Part shown: in pieces, positions 47,991 through 57,641 of the stretch | How the letters are laid out: every line of letters begins with the position of its first letter | How positions within the stretch are numbered: the stretch's first letter is position 1 | Source of the DNA: Caulobacter mirabilis | Lineage (GTDB): Bacteria > Pseudomonadota > Alphaproteobacteria > Caulobacterales > Caulobacteraceae | Direction of reading: 5' to 3' | Assembly (NCBI RefSeq): GCF_002749615.1 | Contig: NZ_CP024201.1 | Coordinates: 1,426,001 to 1,490,000, forward strand | Length of the DNA: 64,000 bases | Notes under the pieces: generated by a model | What the model was told of the DNA's origin: nothing | Seen by the model: only the letters and a program-made list of their open reading frames with translations | The model's database searches: none | Made by a program: the position numbers and the translations under genes

Positions 47991-48116
47991 TCGACCAGCG
48001 ACCTGACCGAACGGCCGGCGATGGCCGGTCTGCGGGTCGGGGTCTGCCTGGGCGATTTCGGCAGCGCCGCGCTGGCGACCGACAGCCCCGAGATCGTGAT
48101 CATCGCCGTCCGCTGA
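47991..48116 (+). pseudogene. Possible remnant of an unrecognised gene's C-terminus
   Basis: After the FUSC gene one frame stays open for about 42 codons (STSDLTERPAMAGLRVGVCL, then GDFGSAALATDSPEIVIIAVR) to TGA at 48114. It has strong host-like codon use but no ribosome site and no proper start (only an internal ATG at 48021). The sequence looks like the tail of a protein whose body has been lost. I could not name the family. Confidence 0.3.
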
Positions 48117-48183
48117 ACTTCGGTTGCCGCAGTCGGGAGACGCATGTCAGGACACGGCCCTTGAGGTCCTGGGGAGAGCGGCG

Positions 48184-49143
48184 ATGAAGTTGATGACGGT
48201 CATGGCGGCGGTGATCGTGTCTCTGGCCGCGGCGGCCGCGGCCGCCGCCCCGGCTGGCCCCGAGATTCTCACCGACGACGTCGCGCGCTTCTACGCGGTC
48301 TATGACGCGGCCGGCGGCAAGCCGACGGCCGAGCAGCTGGACCGCGACTACCTGGCCAAGGGCTCGCCCGGCCTGCTGCACCTGGCCAGGATTCGTAACG
48401 TCACCGGCGCGCGGATCGCCGACACGATCGCCAAGTCGCCGCAGACCTACGAGACCGCGCGGCGCTGCATGGCGCTGCTGCCGACGGTGAAGCAGCGCCT
48501 GACCGCCGCCTTCGGCAAGCTGGCGCAGATGTATCCGGAGGCGACCTTTCCGCCGGTGACCCTGCTGATCGGGCGCGGCCGGCCGATCGGACTGACCGAC
48601 AAGGAGGGCGCGATCGTGGGCCTGGAGGCTCTGTGCGCCGCCGACTTCATGGACCCCAATCTCGAGGACCGCTTCGTGCGGGTCACGATCCACGAGTACG
48701 CCCACCTGCAGCAGTCGCCCCGCCAGCTGGAGCTGGAGGAGGGCAAGCCCGGCGTGACCCTGCTCGACATGGCCCTGATGGAAGGCGCGGCGGAGTTCGC
48801 CACCGAGCTGCTGACCGGGCAGCCGGGCAACTACCAGCACAGGGCCTGGACCCAGGGCTGCGAGGCGACGATCGAGACGGCGTTCGCGCGCGACATCGAC
48901 GACGTCGAGCTGACCGCCTGGATCAACACCGGCCCCGGCACGGCGGAGAGGCCGGGCGACCTGGCCTACTGGGTGGGCCACCGCATCGTGAAGCGCTACT
49001 ACGAGCGGGCCGGGGACAAGCGCCAGGCCCTGCGCGACATCCTCGAGATGCGCGACCCCAAGGCCTTCCTCGCGGCCAGCGGCTGGGCCCCCGCCAAGGA
49101 CGGCGCCTGCGCGCGACTGGAGCCTATGTTCGCCCAGCGCTGA
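48184..49143 (+). CDS. Secreted zinc-metalloprotease-like protein (DUF2268-like)
   Basis: The 319-residue protein has a signal peptide (1-21, VSLAAAAAAAAP). A zinc-binding HExxH appears as HEYAHLQQ near 176-183, with EGAAEFATELL about 30 residues later carrying a third-ligand-type Glu, as in DUF2268 and gluzincin-like proteins. It would be a periplasmic metalloprotease; the substrate is unknown. Its end overlaps the end of the opposite-strand PfpI gene by 20 bases. The ATG at 48184 fits the signal peptide. Confidence 0.82.
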   Translation: MKLMTVMAAVIVSLAAAAAAAAPAGPEILTDDVARFYAVYDAAGGKPTAEQLDRDYLAKGSPGLLHLARIRNVTGARIADTIAKSPQTYETARRCMALLPTVKQRLTAAFGKLAQMYPEATFPPVTLLIGRGRPIGLTDKEGAIVGLEALCAADFMDPNLEDRFVRVTIHEYAHLQQSPRQLELEEGKPGVTLLDMALMEGAAEFATELLTGQPGNYQHRAWTQGCEATIETAFARDIDDVELTAWINTGPGTAERPGDLAYWVGHRIVKRYYERAGDKRQALRDILEMRDPKAFLAASGWAPAKDGACARLEPMFAQR

Positions 49144-50155
49144 TCGCGCCGTAGGGGTGTTCGAACTGCAGGGCCACGAAGCGGGCGGTCGTCTCGCCGT
49201 AGGCTCGCCCGACGGCGTCGAAGGTGCGGACCATGACGTCGGGGCCGGGCAGGACGACCTGACGATCGAACCGGGCGGGCGTCGCCGCGGCGCGGTGGAT
49301 CGTCAGGCCGTGGCGGGATCGGACGGCCGGCGCGCCCGTCGCCCAGGCGGTGGACCGATAGGTCCTGGACCAGGCGTCCAGCGTCGTCCCGAAGGCCAGT
49401 TCGTCGAAGCCGGGCGTCAGCGGGATGGCGACCTCCTCGTGGCGCCAGACGGCGATCCTGTTGATCACGACCGTGCTCATGCCGCGCGCCGTGAGGCGAT
49501 AGTCGCGGCCGTCGTGGCGCGGGTCGGGCAGGGGCAGGCCGAGGCGGGCGGCGGTCTCCCGCATCACGCCCTCGCCGGCCAGTTGGCGCAGCAGCTCGAG
49601 CGTGCCGGGCTCGCCGGCGCTGATCCCCGCGGTGGTCAGGATCGGCCCGTCCTGAACCCAGCGCAGGTCCTGCCGCCAGACGGTGTCCGGATGACGCTTC
49701 TTCACCTTGCCCATGCTGAACCAGTGGACGGTCGCCTGGCGGTTCTTCAGCAGGCCCGCGTCGGCCAGGACCAGCGCGCCGTTGCAGATCGACATGATCC
49801 GCGCGCCGGACTTGCGCTGGGCCTTGAGCCAGACGGCGCGGGCGGGGTCGTCCTCGACGAGCATGGCGGGCACGATGACCACATCCGGACCATCGGGTCG
49901 TTCCCGGGCCAGCCGGTCCAGCGTGATCTGCGGCGCGACCCAGGCCTTGCCCGGCAGCAGCCGCACCGGCCCGCCGGTCGGCGCCGCGACCAGGACCTCG
50001 ACCGCGCCGCTCTCGGCCAGGATGGCGTAGGGCGCGAGCAGGTCGGTGGCCACCGTGCCCCGCGCGTCGGCCAGGATCACGACCAGGGGCTTGGCGACGG
50101 CGCTTCCGGCCAGGCCGAGGGCGACCGCGAGGGCGGCGACGAGACGTCCGATCAT
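49124..50155 (-). CDS. Secreted DJ-1/PfpI-family protein
   Basis: The start ATG has GGAGGAG 5 bases before it. The 343-residue product has a signal peptide (about 21 residues, LGLAGSAVA) and a class I glutamine amidotransferase-like/DJ-1 domain (20-200) with the nucleophile elbow SICNGALVL (Cys near 121) and the DAGLL helix after it. A second domain (200-343) is not recognised. DJ-1/PfpI proteins act as chaperones, proteases or AraC-type ligand sensors; no HTH is present, so it is not a transcription factor. It is convergent with the DUF2268-like gene, with overlapping 3' ends. Confidence 0.82.
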   Translation of the reverse strand: MIGRLVAALAVALGLAGSAVAKPLVVILADARGTVATDLLAPYAILAESGAVEVLVAAPTGGPVRLLPGKAWVAPQITLDRLARERPDGPDVVIVPAMLVEDDPARAVWLKAQRKSGARIMSICNGALVLADAGLLKNRQATVHWFSMGKVKKRHPDTVWRQDLRWVQDGPILTTAGISAGEPGTLELLRQLAGEGVMRETAARLGLPLPDPRHDGRDYRLTARGMSTVVINRIAVWRHEEVAIPLTPGFDELAFGTTLDAWSRTYRSTAWATGAPAVRSRHGLTIHRAAATPARFDRQVVLPGPDVMVRTFDAVGRAYGETTARFVALQFEHPYGAISAGRT

Positions 50156-50253
50156 GGGAGCTCCTCCGAAGGGGCGCCGTGGGATCATCGGACTCTAGGG
50201 TCGAAGCGCGTCTGGCCGAATGACGAAGATCCGGCGATTTCCGCCAAGCGGAC

Positions 50254-51099
50254 CTAGGCGGTCACGCTCGGGCCGGTCGAGCTCGGCGGCTGGATCGGCG
50301 TCCAGCGGTCCTGGAGCTGTTTCACGAGCCTGGCGGCCAGGGTGTCGGAGAAGGCCTCGGCGTTCTCGCGCGCCCGTTCGCTCAGGCCGGCCATTTCGCG
50401 GGCCAGGAAGGCCCAGCCGCCGTCCGGCGCGGAGAGCCGCTCGAGACGTTCGGCGATCAGGGCGCTGCGCAACTGCTCCGTTTCTTCCGGGCTGGCGGGG
50501 GCGGTCGGCGCCGTTTGCCCAGGCTCAGGGGTCACGGGGGCGCCGCGGACGATCTCGGCCGGCGGGGCGCCGGGCTTCAACGGGAGCTGGCGCATCCGGC
50601 CGGCGACGACTTCATCCGGACGCAGCAGGCCGTCGCCATCGGCGTCCCTGGCCATGAACACGGTCCTCAGGCCGTAGCCGGCGTCGAGCCCGCCCGCCAG
50701 CCGCAGAGTCTTCTCGGCGTCCATCTCCGCCTTGCTCAGAAGCCCGTCGCCGTCGGTGTCCGCGCGGGCGAACAGGTCGGCGACATCCTTGTCGCTCCGG
50801 GCCTTCCAATCGCCAGAGGCCTTGTCGGCGTTGGCTTCCTGAGCCTGGAGCAGGGCGCCGATCATCTCCGAGCCGAAGGTCCGGGAGGCGGTCATCTCCG
50901 CCCGGGTGATCGCCTTGTCGCCGTCCGTGTCCAGCGCCTCGAAGGCCTTCTGGGCGTCCAGCGCGTTGCCGGAGACGGCGCTGACCAGGGCCTCCATCTC
51001 GTTCATCGAGACGCCGTCGTCGCCGTTGGCGTTCAGGCGGTCGTACAGCCGGTTGTACAGCTGCTGGGTCAGCGAGGACCCGGTCTGGATCGACGTCAT
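50254..51099 (-). CDS. EF-hand protein
   Basis: The 281-residue protein has four calcium-binding loops: NANGDDGVSMNEM (22-34), DTDGDKAITRAEM (60-72), DTDGDGLLSKAEM (118-130) and DADGDGLLRPDEV (153-165). The loops have Asp at positions 1, 3 and 5 and Glu at 12, as in working EF-hands. The rest is helical, with a Pro/Ala linker (about 180-215). No signal peptide, so probably cytosolic or exported by another route. It follows an M28 peptidase gene by 88 bases, and GGGGAGAG lies before the ATG. Role unknown; bacterial EF-hand proteins may buffer or sense Ca2+. Confidence 0.85.
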   Translation of the reverse strand: MTSIQTGSSLTQQLYNRLYDRLNANGDDGVSMNEMEALVSAVSGNALDAQKAFEALDTDGDKAITRAEMTASRTFGSEMIGALLQAQEANADKASGDWKARSDKDVADLFARADTDGDGLLSKAEMDAEKTLRLAGGLDAGYGLRTVFMARDADGDGLLRPDEVVAGRMRQLPLKPGAPPAEIVRGAPVTPEPGQTAPTAPASPEETEQLRSALIAERLERLSAPDGGWAFLAREMAGLSERARENAEAFSDTLAARLVKQLQDRWTPIQPPSSTGPSVTA

Positions 51100-51187
51100 G
51101 GCGAGGCTCTCCCCGAACGCGCCGCAGCGGCGGCCCGGCCGGGGAGCGCAAGAAGGGCGCCAGCGTTCGTTGAGCTCGGGGCGGGCG

Positions 51188-52849
51188 CTACTTCCGCGCC
51201 GTCGCGCTCCGCGCCCGGATCGCCCTGAACTCCGAACCGGCGTTCCAGTCGGGCCAGGCGCGCTCGTTGGCCAGCCGGCCGGCGGCGTCGAGCACCAGGG
51301 CCACGTCGTCGGCCGCCCCGCGCAGGTCCCAGGCCTCGCTCCAGTTGTCGCAGGGCTGGTGGTAGCATTTGGTCGTGTACTCGGTGACCCAGCGGTCGCC
51401 GGCCTCACGGCCGCCCTCGACCAGATCGGGGCCGCCGCCGATGCCCATCAGCAGCAGCACCGGCACGCCGCGCTTGGCCAGGCTGAAGTGGTCGGCGCGA
51501 TAGAACAGGGCGCGGTCGGGACGGGCGTCGGGCGTGACCACCCGGCCCTGGCGAGCGGCGGCCGCGGCGAGGTCGTTCTCCAGGCTGTTCTGGCCGGCGC
51601 CCACGAGCACGACATCCCGGCTCGGCCCAGCGGTCTGCAGGACGTCCAGGGTGAAGTTGGCGGCCGTCTTGTCGAGCGGCAGGGACGGGTGGGCGGCGTA
51701 GTATTCCGAACCGAGCAGGCCGCGTTCCTCGCCGGTCCAGGCGGCGAAGACCAGGGTGCGGTCCGGCCTCGGACCCTTGGCGAAAGCCCGGGCGATCTCG
51801 ATCACCCCGGCCACGCCGATGGCGTCGTCGGCCGCGCCGTGCCGGATCGTGTCGCCCGAGGCGTCCGCCGGACCGATCCCGTAGGCGTCCCAGTGGGCCG
51901 CGAACATGATGCTCTCGTCCGGGTGTCCGCCGCCCGGGATCTTGGCGAGGACGTTGCGGCTCAGCAGGCGCTCCGCCGTCAGGGCGTAGTCGGTCGACAG
52001 GGTCGCGTCCTTCAGCGCCACGGGCGTGAAGGCGGCGGTGCGGGCGCGACGCTTCTCGGCCTCGAAGTCCAGTCCGGCCCGGCGGAACAGGTCGACGGCG
52101 ACCTCGCGCTGGATCCAGCCCTGGACCAGCAGCCGATCCTTGGCCGGATCGGCGCGGACCACGTCGAAGCTCTCGCCGTTGTTGGCCTGGACGGTGGTCC
52201 AGGGGTAGGCGGCGCCGGCGGTCTCGTGGACGATCAGCGCGGCGATCGCGCCCCGGCGCACGGCCTCCTCGTATTTGTAGCTCCAGCGCGCGTAGTAGGT
52301 GGCGGCGTTCCCGCCGAACTTGCCGGCGACCGGGTCTCCCGCGGCGGCCTCGAAGTCCGGGTCGTTGATCAGGAAGACCGCGACCTTCCCCTTGAGGTCC
52401 ACGCCCTTGAAGTCATCCCAGCCGCGCTCCGGGGCGTCGACCCCGTAGCCGACGAAGACCAGCGGGGCTTTGTCGATTTTCACCCGCTCGACGGGACGCT
52501 GGGTCAGGACCATGACGTCCGCGCCCTGGGCCAGCCTGCGGGTCTCGCCGCCGAGCGTGATCGACAGGGCCGCGTCCTTGGGGACCTGGGTGCGGACCAG
52601 CGGCACGTCCTGGGTCCAGCCGCCTTTGTCGCCGGCCGGCTGCAGGCCCAGGGCGCGGAACTGGCCGACGATGTAGTCGATGGTCTTGGGCTCGCCCGGA
52701 CCGCCCGGCGCGCGACCGGCGAATTCGTCGGAGGCCAGGACCTTCACGTGCTCGGCGAGACGCTCGGGCGAGATGGGATGCTCCGCCGCCGGCGCCGGAC
52801 CGGCGGCGAGGAGGAGCACGGCGGCGGCGGCGAGCAGGCGGAGCGTCAT
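51188..52849 (-). CDS. M28-family zinc metallopeptidase with PA domain
   Basis: The 553-residue protein has a signal peptide (about 22 residues, AGPAPAAEH). A PA domain (about 130-270) is inserted before the catalytic domain (290-530). The zinc ligands are visible: His in FAAHWDAYG, Asp in GAADDAIGV, Glu-Glu in TGEERGLLG, Asp (PDARPD region) and His in YHQPCDNW. It cleaves N-terminal residues or dipeptides in the periplasm. It starts 5 bases after the lysA stop and is cotranscribed with the argH-lysA run. Confidence 0.92.
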   Translation of the reverse strand: MTLRLLAAAAVLLLAAGPAPAAEHPISPERLAEHVKVLASDEFAGRAPGGPGEPKTIDYIVGQFRALGLQPAGDKGGWTQDVPLVRTQVPKDAALSITLGGETRRLAQGADVMVLTQRPVERVKIDKAPLVFVGYGVDAPERGWDDFKGVDLKGKVAVFLINDPDFEAAAGDPVAGKFGGNAATYYARWSYKYEEAVRRGAIAALIVHETAGAAYPWTTVQANNGESFDVVRADPAKDRLLVQGWIQREVAVDLFRRAGLDFEAEKRRARTAAFTPVALKDATLSTDYALTAERLLSRNVLAKIPGGGHPDESIMFAAHWDAYGIGPADASGDTIRHGAADDAIGVAGVIEIARAFAKGPRPDRTLVFAAWTGEERGLLGSEYYAAHPSLPLDKTAANFTLDVLQTAGPSRDVVLVGAGQNSLENDLAAAAARQGRVVTPDARPDRALFYRADHFSLAKRGVPVLLLMGIGGGPDLVEGGREAGDRWVTEYTTKCYHQPCDNWSEAWDLRGAADDVALVLDAAGRLANERAWPDWNAGSEFRAIRARSATARK

Positions 52850-52854
52850 GGGTC

Positions 52855-54126
52855 TTACTTCCAGTCCGACGGGATTTCGTCCGCCAGCATCTCTTCGTAG
52901 GAGGGCCGCTTGCGGATGACGGCGTAGCGGTCGCCGTCGACCAGCACCTCGGGGACCAGCGGCCGGCTGTTGTATTCGCTGGCCATGGCCGCGCCATAGG
53001 CGCCGGCGCTCATGAAGGCGACCAGGTCGCCCGCGCCCAGCGGCGGCAGGGCGCGTTCGCGGGTGAAGGTGTCGCCGGTCTCGCAGACCGGGCCGACCAC
53101 ATCCATCACCACCGGCGCGGCGTCGGTCGCCTTCACCGGACGGATGTCGTGGAAGGCGTCGTACATGGCCGGGCGGATCAGGTCGTTCATGGCCGCGTCC
53201 AGCACCAGGAATTTCCGGCCTTCCGGACGCTCGTGCAGGTGGATGACGCTGGCCAGCAGCACGCCGGCGTTGGCGGCGATCACCCGGCCGGGCTCGAAGG
53301 CCAGGCGGATGTCCTTCAGGCCCTTGGTCACGCGGGCGACCATCGCGGCGTAGTCGACGGGCGAGGGCGGGTCGGGCTGGTTGAAGTAGGGCACGCCCAG
53401 ACCGCCGCCCAGGTCCAGCCGCTCCACGCTCATGCCTTCGCCGCGCAGGCTCTCGACCAGGCCGACCATCTTGCTGAAGGCGGCCTCGAACGGGGCCAGG
53501 TCGGTGATCTGGCTGCCGATGTGGCAGGCCACGCCCAGCGGGTTCAGGTGCGGGTGGTTGGAGGCGTTGGCGTACAGGCGCGCGGCCTCGGCGAAGGAGA
53601 CGCCGAACTTGTTCTCGGCCTTGCCGGTGGCGATCTTGGCGTGGCCGCCGGCGGCGACGTCGGGGTTCACCCGGAAGACGACCGGCGCGCGCAGGCCGAG
53701 CTCTTCGGCCACCTGGGCGACCAACTTCAGCTCGGGCTCGGACTCGACGTTGATCTCGGAGACGCCGGCCTTCAGGGCGAAGGCGATCTCGCCGCGGGTC
53801 TTGCCGACGCCGGAGAAGACGATCCTCTCGCCCGGAACGCCGGCGGCCAGGGCGCGGCGGACCTCGCCCTCGGACACCGTGTCGGCGCCGGCGCCCAGCG
53901 CGGACAGGAGCTTCAGGATCGAGAGGTTGCTGTTGGCCTTGACGGCATAGGCGACCAGCGGATCGACGACCCCGGCCTGAACCAGGGCGTCGCGGAAGAC
54001 CGTGAAGTGCCGCTCGAACGTGGCCCTGGAATAGACGTAGACCGGCGTGCCGACTTCGGCGGCGATCCGGGAAAGCGGGACGTCCTCGCAGTGGAGCTCG
54101 CCGCCCCGGACCTCGAAATGGTTCAC
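52855..54126 (-). CDS. lysA: Diaminopimelate decarboxylase
   Basis: The 423-residue PLP enzyme has the catalytic Lys in YAVKANSN near 63, HIGSQI near 202, GGGLGVPY near 242 and the active-site Cys region GPVCETGDTF near 350. It makes L-lysine from meso-diaminopimelate. The start codon is GTG (MNHFEVRGGELHC). It is preceded by the argH-linked lipoprotein gene 12 bases upstream and followed by an M28 peptidase gene. A C-terminal Tyr-rich end (YEEMLADE) is normal. Confidence 0.97.
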   Translation of the reverse strand: MNHFEVRGGELHCEDVPLSRIAAEVGTPVYVYSRATFERHFTVFRDALVQAGVVDPLVAYAVKANSNLSILKLLSALGAGADTVSEGEVRRALAAGVPGERIVFSGVGKTRGEIAFALKAGVSEINVESEPELKLVAQVAEELGLRAPVVFRVNPDVAAGGHAKIATGKAENKFGVSFAEAARLYANASNHPHLNPLGVACHIGSQITDLAPFEAAFSKMVGLVESLRGEGMSVERLDLGGGLGVPYFNQPDPPSPVDYAAMVARVTKGLKDIRLAFEPGRVIAANAGVLLASVIHLHERPEGRKFLVLDAAMNDLIRPAMYDAFHDIRPVKATDAAPVVMDVVGPVCETGDTFTRERALPPLGAGDLVAFMSAGAYGAAMASEYNSRPLVPEVLVDGDRYAVIRKRPSYEEMLADEIPSDWK

Positions 54127-54138
54127 TCTGTACGCGTC

Positions 54139-54426
54139 CTAACGGGGGTCGGAGCCGGGGCCGGCGAAGGGATCGTTCGGCGCGCCGCCCAGCGGCGACT
54201 CGCGGGTGTTGCCGCGGCTGCTGGCCGGGTCGGACAGCTCGCGGGCCGACTTGGGGTTGGACGGCCGGTTGGCGCTGGCCGAGGCGGCGCGGCGTTCGGC
54301 CTCCCAGGCGGCGCGCTTCTGCGGGTCCATCGGCGCGGGACGCTCCAGCTCGCCCAGCGAGCCGCAGCCAGCCAGGGCCGCGCCGGCGAGGACGAGCGTC
54401 AGCGGGAGCAGTCGAATGGCCTTCAT
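54139..54426 (-). CDS. Small lipoprotein (LptM-like)
   Basis: The 95-residue protein has a lipoprotein signal peptide with lipobox LAGC (Cys20). The mature part ([21 protein letters not shown]) is short and charged, rich in Pro, Ser, Asn and Arg. In related Alphaproteobacteria a small lipoprotein sits between argH and lysA, and some such proteins are LptM/YifL-like. The start ATG overlaps the argH stop (ATGA), so it is cotranslated. Confidence 0.75.
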   Translation of the reverse strand: MKAIRLLPLTLVLAGAALAGCGSLGELERPAPMDPQKRAAWEAERRAASASANRPSNPKSARELSDPASSRGNTRESPLGGAPNDPFAGPGSDPR

Positions 54427-55841
54427 CGCAGGGAGTCCTTCCAGCGCTTGATCTGGGCCCGAACCTCGGAGGGGGCCGTTCCGCCGTAGCTTACGCGGCT
54501 CCCGGCCGAAGCGGCAGGGGTCAGGACCTCGAAAACGTCTTCGCTGATGCCTTGGTTGAGCGCCTGGAGCTCGGCCAGCGGCAGGCCGGCCAGGTCGACG
54601 CCCAGCTGCTCGGCCCGCTTCACCGCCGCGCCGGTCACGTGGTGGGCGTCGCGGAACGGCAGGTCCAGCTTGCGCACCAGCCAGTCGGCCAGATCGGTGG
54701 CGGTCGAGAAACCGGCGCCGGCGGCGGCGGCCATCCGCTCGACGTTCGGCTCCAGGTCGCGGACCATGCCGGCCATGGCCAGCAGCGCCAGCTCCAGCGC
54801 GTCGAAGGCCTCGAAGGTCGGGACCTTGTCCTCCTGCATGTCCTTCGAATAGGCGAGCGGCAGACCCTTCATGACCACCGTCAGGGTGGTCAGCGAGCCG
54901 AGGATGCGGCCGACCTTGGCCCGGATCAGCTCCGCCGCGTCCGGGTTCTTCTTCTGCGGCATGATCGAACTGCCGGTGGTGAAGGCGTCGCTCAGCCGGA
55001 CGAAGCCGAACTGCGGCGTCGACCAGATCACGATCTCCTCGGCCAGGCGGGAGAGGTGGGTGGCGCAGATGCTGGCCGCCGACAGGGCCTCCAGGGCGAA
55101 GTCGCGCGAGGAGACGCTGTCCAGCGAGTTGGCGGTCGGCCGGGCGAAGCCCAGGGCCTTGGCGGTCATCTCGCGGTCGATCGGGAAGGGGCTGCCGGCC
55201 AGGGCGGCGGCGCCCAGCGGGCATTCGTTCATCCGCTCGCGGGCGTCGCGGAAGCGGCCGGCGTCGCGGCCGAACATCTCGACATAGGCCATCAGATGGT
55301 GGCCGAAGGTCACCGGCTGGGCGGGCTGCAGGTGGGTGAAGCCGGGCATCAGCACGTCGGCGTGGGCCTCGGCCTTGGCCAGCAGCGCGCCGATCAGGTC
55401 GTCGATCTGGGCGGCGGACCGCTCGGCGGCCTCGCGGACCCACAGGCGGAAGTCCAGCGCCACCTGGTCGTTGCGCGACCGGGCGGTGTGCAGCCGGCCG
55501 GCCGTCGGGCCGATCAGCTCGCGCAGCCGCGCTTCCACATTCATGTGGATGTCTTCGTATTCGTCGCGGAACGGGAAGGTCCCGGCCTCGATCTCGCCGC
55601 GGACCGTGTCGAGACCGCGCTGGATTTCGGCCTCGTCGGCGCTAGATATGACCCCGGCCTTCGCCAGCATGGCGGCGTGGGCCTTCGAGCCGGCGATGTC
55701 CTGCGCCCAGAGGCGCTTGTCGAAGCCGATCGAAACGTTGATCGCCTGCATCAGGTCGCTCGGCTTGGCCGAGAAGCGACCGCCCCACATGGCTTGGCCC
55801 TGGGCCTGGCCTTTGGGCTTATCGGAAGGGTCTTGAGTCAT
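54423..55841 (-). CDS. argH: Argininosuccinate lyase
   Basis: The 472-residue protein has the fumarase/ASL signature [12 protein letters not shown] near 292-303 and the typical N-terminal [12 protein letters not shown] after a 17-residue lead. It splits argininosuccinate into arginine and fumarate. Starting at ATG 55841 places the start codon directly against that of tlpA (CATATG). A later ATG at 55790 gives the canonical N-terminus and would leave 51 bases of room for a promoter or ribosome site; both remain possible. Confidence 0.96.
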   Translation of the reverse strand: MTQDPSDKPKGQAQGQAMWGGRFSAKPSDLMQAINVSIGFDKRLWAQDIAGSKAHAAMLAKAGVISSADEAEIQRGLDTVRGEIEAGTFPFRDEYEDIHMNVEARLRELIGPTAGRLHTARSRNDQVALDFRLWVREAAERSAAQIDDLIGALLAKAEAHADVLMPGFTHLQPAQPVTFGHHLMAYVEMFGRDAGRFRDARERMNECPLGAAALAGSPFPIDREMTAKALGFARPTANSLDSVSSRDFALEALSAASICATHLSRLAEEIVIWSTPQFGFVRLSDAFTTGSSIMPQKKNPDAAELIRAKVGRILGSLTTLTVVMKGLPLAYSKDMQEDKVPTFEAFDALELALLAMAGMVRDLEPNVERMAAAAGAGFSTATDLADWLVRKLDLPFRDAHHVTGAAVKRAEQLGVDLAGLPLAELQALNQGISEDVFEVLTPAASAGSRVSYGGTAPSEVRAQIKRWKDSLR

Positions 55842-56456
55842 ATGAGCGAAGTCCAGCCGGCAAAACCCGCGCCCCTACTGAAATGGGCCATCGGGTGCTT
55901 CGCCCTGATCGGCGTCGCGGCGGTTCTATACGTCATGGTCAGCGCTTCGTTCAAACCCAAGGAATCGGCCGATCTGCGCGACCTGAAGCGCGGCGGCCTG
56001 GCCAAGCTCGAAGTGCCTGCGACGCCGCGCCCGGCGCCGACGCAGAGCTTCCTGGGGCCGGACGGCAAGCCTATGACGGTGGCCGACCTGAAGGGCCAGG
56101 TGGTGGTGCTGAACCTGTGGGCCACCTGGTGCGCGCCCTGCAAGGTCGAGATGCCGACCCTGGCCGCCCTGCAGGCCGCCTACCAGACCCAGCCGGTCAA
56201 GGTCCTGGCCGTCAGCGTCGACCGCGACGTCGACCTGAACATCGCCAAATCGGACATGGCAAAGAACCCGCCGCTGCAGCTTTACCGCGACCCCGGCTAC
56301 AAGCTGGCCTTCGCGCTGGAACCGCGCGCCGCCGGCTTCCCGACCACGATCGTCTACGACCGCCAGGGCCGCGAACGCGCCCGGGTGTCGGGCGAGGCCG
56401 ACTGGAACAGCAAGGAAGCTCGCGAGCTGGTTGAGCGGCTGCTGAAGGAAGGCTGA
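55842..56456 (+). CDS. tlpA: TlpA-family thiol:disulfide oxidoreductase
   Basis: The 204-residue protein has one N-terminal membrane helix (about 13-33, [19 protein letters not shown]) and a periplasmic thioredoxin-like domain with the catalytic motif WATWCAPC near 88-95. TlpA-type proteins reduce periplasmic disulfides, for example for cytochrome c or CcmG-like maturation and CuA insertion. Its ATG abuts the argH start on the other strand (CATATG); the sequence before it has GGAAGGG 11 bases upstream, which fits a ribosome site within argH. Confidence 0.93.
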   Translation: MSEVQPAKPAPLLKWAIGCFALIGVAAVLYVMVSASFKPKESADLRDLKRGGLAKLEVPATPRPAPTQSFLGPDGKPMTVADLKGQVVVLNLWATWCAPCKVEMPTLAALQAAYQTQPVKVLAVSVDRDVDLNIAKSDMAKNPPLQLYRDPGYKLAFALEPRAAGFPTTIVYDRQGRERARVSGEADWNSKEARELVERLLKEG

Positions 56457-56629
56457 GCCGCGCAACTGCCGGTTTTTGGTTGACCGCCGTTCTCTCGCGT
56501 GCGCACCGTTTCGCCCGCAATCGACGGACTTGGGCTAGCGTACACACCTACGCCACATTCCCAGACGACTGAGATTGTTACCGGGGGGCTTCGGCCCACA
56601 CTGTGGAAGGCGATAGGGAGACGACCAGC

Positions 56630-56833
56630 ATGCCCACCGGCACGGTCAAATGGTTCAACACCACCAAGGGCTACGGCTTCATCCAGCCCGACGACGGCGG
56701 CAAGGACGTGTTCGTCCACATCAGCGCCGTCGAGCGGGCCGGCCTGCGCAGCCTGAACGAAGGCCAGAAGGTCAGCTTCCAGCTGAAGGACGAACGCGGC
56801 AAGACCGCGGCCGTGGACCTCCAGGCGATCTAG
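56630..56833 (+). CDS. Cold-shock protein (CspA family)
   Basis: The 67-residue protein is a single CSD fold: [35 protein letters not shown] shows RNP-1 (KGYGFI) and RNP-2 (VFVHIS), the RNA-binding aromatic patches. It binds single-stranded nucleic acid and melts RNA. AGGGAG lies 11 bases before the ATG at 56630; an upstream ATG at 56603 lacks family similarity. The 170-base leader suggests post-transcriptional control. A terminator hairpin follows. Confidence 0.96.
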   Translation: MPTGTVKWFNTTKGYGFIQPDDGGKDVFVHISAVERAGLRSLNEGQKVSFQLKDERGKTAAVDLQAI

Positions 56834-56854
56834 TCTTATCGGAAGACCAAGGAG

Positions 56855-56890
56855 CGGGCGTCGATCCAGACCGGATCGGCGCCCGTTTCG
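56855..56890 (+). terminator. Hairpin after the cold-shock gene
   Basis: CGGGCGTCGATC (56855-56866) pairs with GATCGGCGCCCG (56874-56885) with one G-T pair, followed by TTTCGATT. It lies 22 bases past the csp stop. Confidence 0.65.
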
Positions 56891-56912
56891 ATTCCCGCCC
56901 CTGGAGGCCGCC

Positions 56913-57638
56913 GTGGTCGACATCATCGCGCTCGAAGACGTTTCCGCCCGAGCCTGGCCTTCGCTGCATCGGGAGCGGCTGGGCGGCTGGCGGCTGTATG
57001 CTTCGACCGGACACACCGGGCGGGCCAACACCTGCTGGGTTCTGGGGGCGCCCGACCGGCCGCTGGACGACGCCTTCCGCGAGACTGAGGCCTGGTACGC
57101 GGCGCGCGGTCTGCCGTCGAAGTTCAAGACGGTGGACGGCGTGACGCCGCAGGGCTTTGAAGCGGAGCTTACGGGGCGGGGCTTCTCGCCGCGCACCGAG
57201 ACGCTGGTCATGGTCGGGCCGGTCGGCGGAACCAGCGCGGGCGTTCTCCTTGGCGAGGAGCCCGACGAACCCTTCCAGGCGGTGCTGTTCGAGACCCTCT
57301 ACCGCGACAAGGCCGACGCCGACGAGCGGCTGGACACCGCCCGGCGCATCCCGCGGCCCAAGCGGTTCGCGCGCATCGACGTCGACGGCGTCCCCGCCGC
57401 GGTCGGAGCCCTGGCCGTCGACGGCGACTGGGCGGGCGTCTCGCTGATGCGCACTTCGCCGAACCATCGCCGCCAGGGCCTGGCCGCGCGGATCGTCGCC
57501 GCGCTGCTGGCCGAGGCTGAGGCCGCCGGCGCCCGCCGCAGCTACCTGCAGGTCGAGGCGGACAACAGTGGCGCGGTGGCGCTGTACCAGGCCATGGGCT
57601 TCGCCGAGGCCTACAGCTACCGCTACTGGGCGCGTTGA
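56913..57638 (+). CDS. GNAT-family N-acetyltransferase
   Basis: It starts with GTG, with GGAGG 5 bases before. The 241-residue protein has a first weaker half (1-120) and a GNAT domain (about 130-240) with the acetyl-CoA loop MRTSPNHRRQGLAARIVAALL (near 175-195) and NSGAVALYQAMGFAEAY. Doubled architectures occur in several GNAT groups. Substrate unknown. It seems to be a single-gene unit, preceded by the cold-shock terminator. Confidence 0.9.
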   Translation: MVDIIALEDVSARAWPSLHRERLGGWRLYASTGHTGRANTCWVLGAPDRPLDDAFRETEAWYAARGLPSKFKTVDGVTPQGFEAELTGRGFSPRTETLVMVGPVGGTSAGVLLGEEPDEPFQAVLFETLYRDKADADERLDTARRIPRPKRFARIDVDGVPAAVGALAVDGDWAGVSLMRTSPNHRRQGLAARIVAALLAEAEAAGARRSYLQVEADNSGAVALYQAMGFAEAYSYRYWAR

Positions 57639-57641
57639 CGG

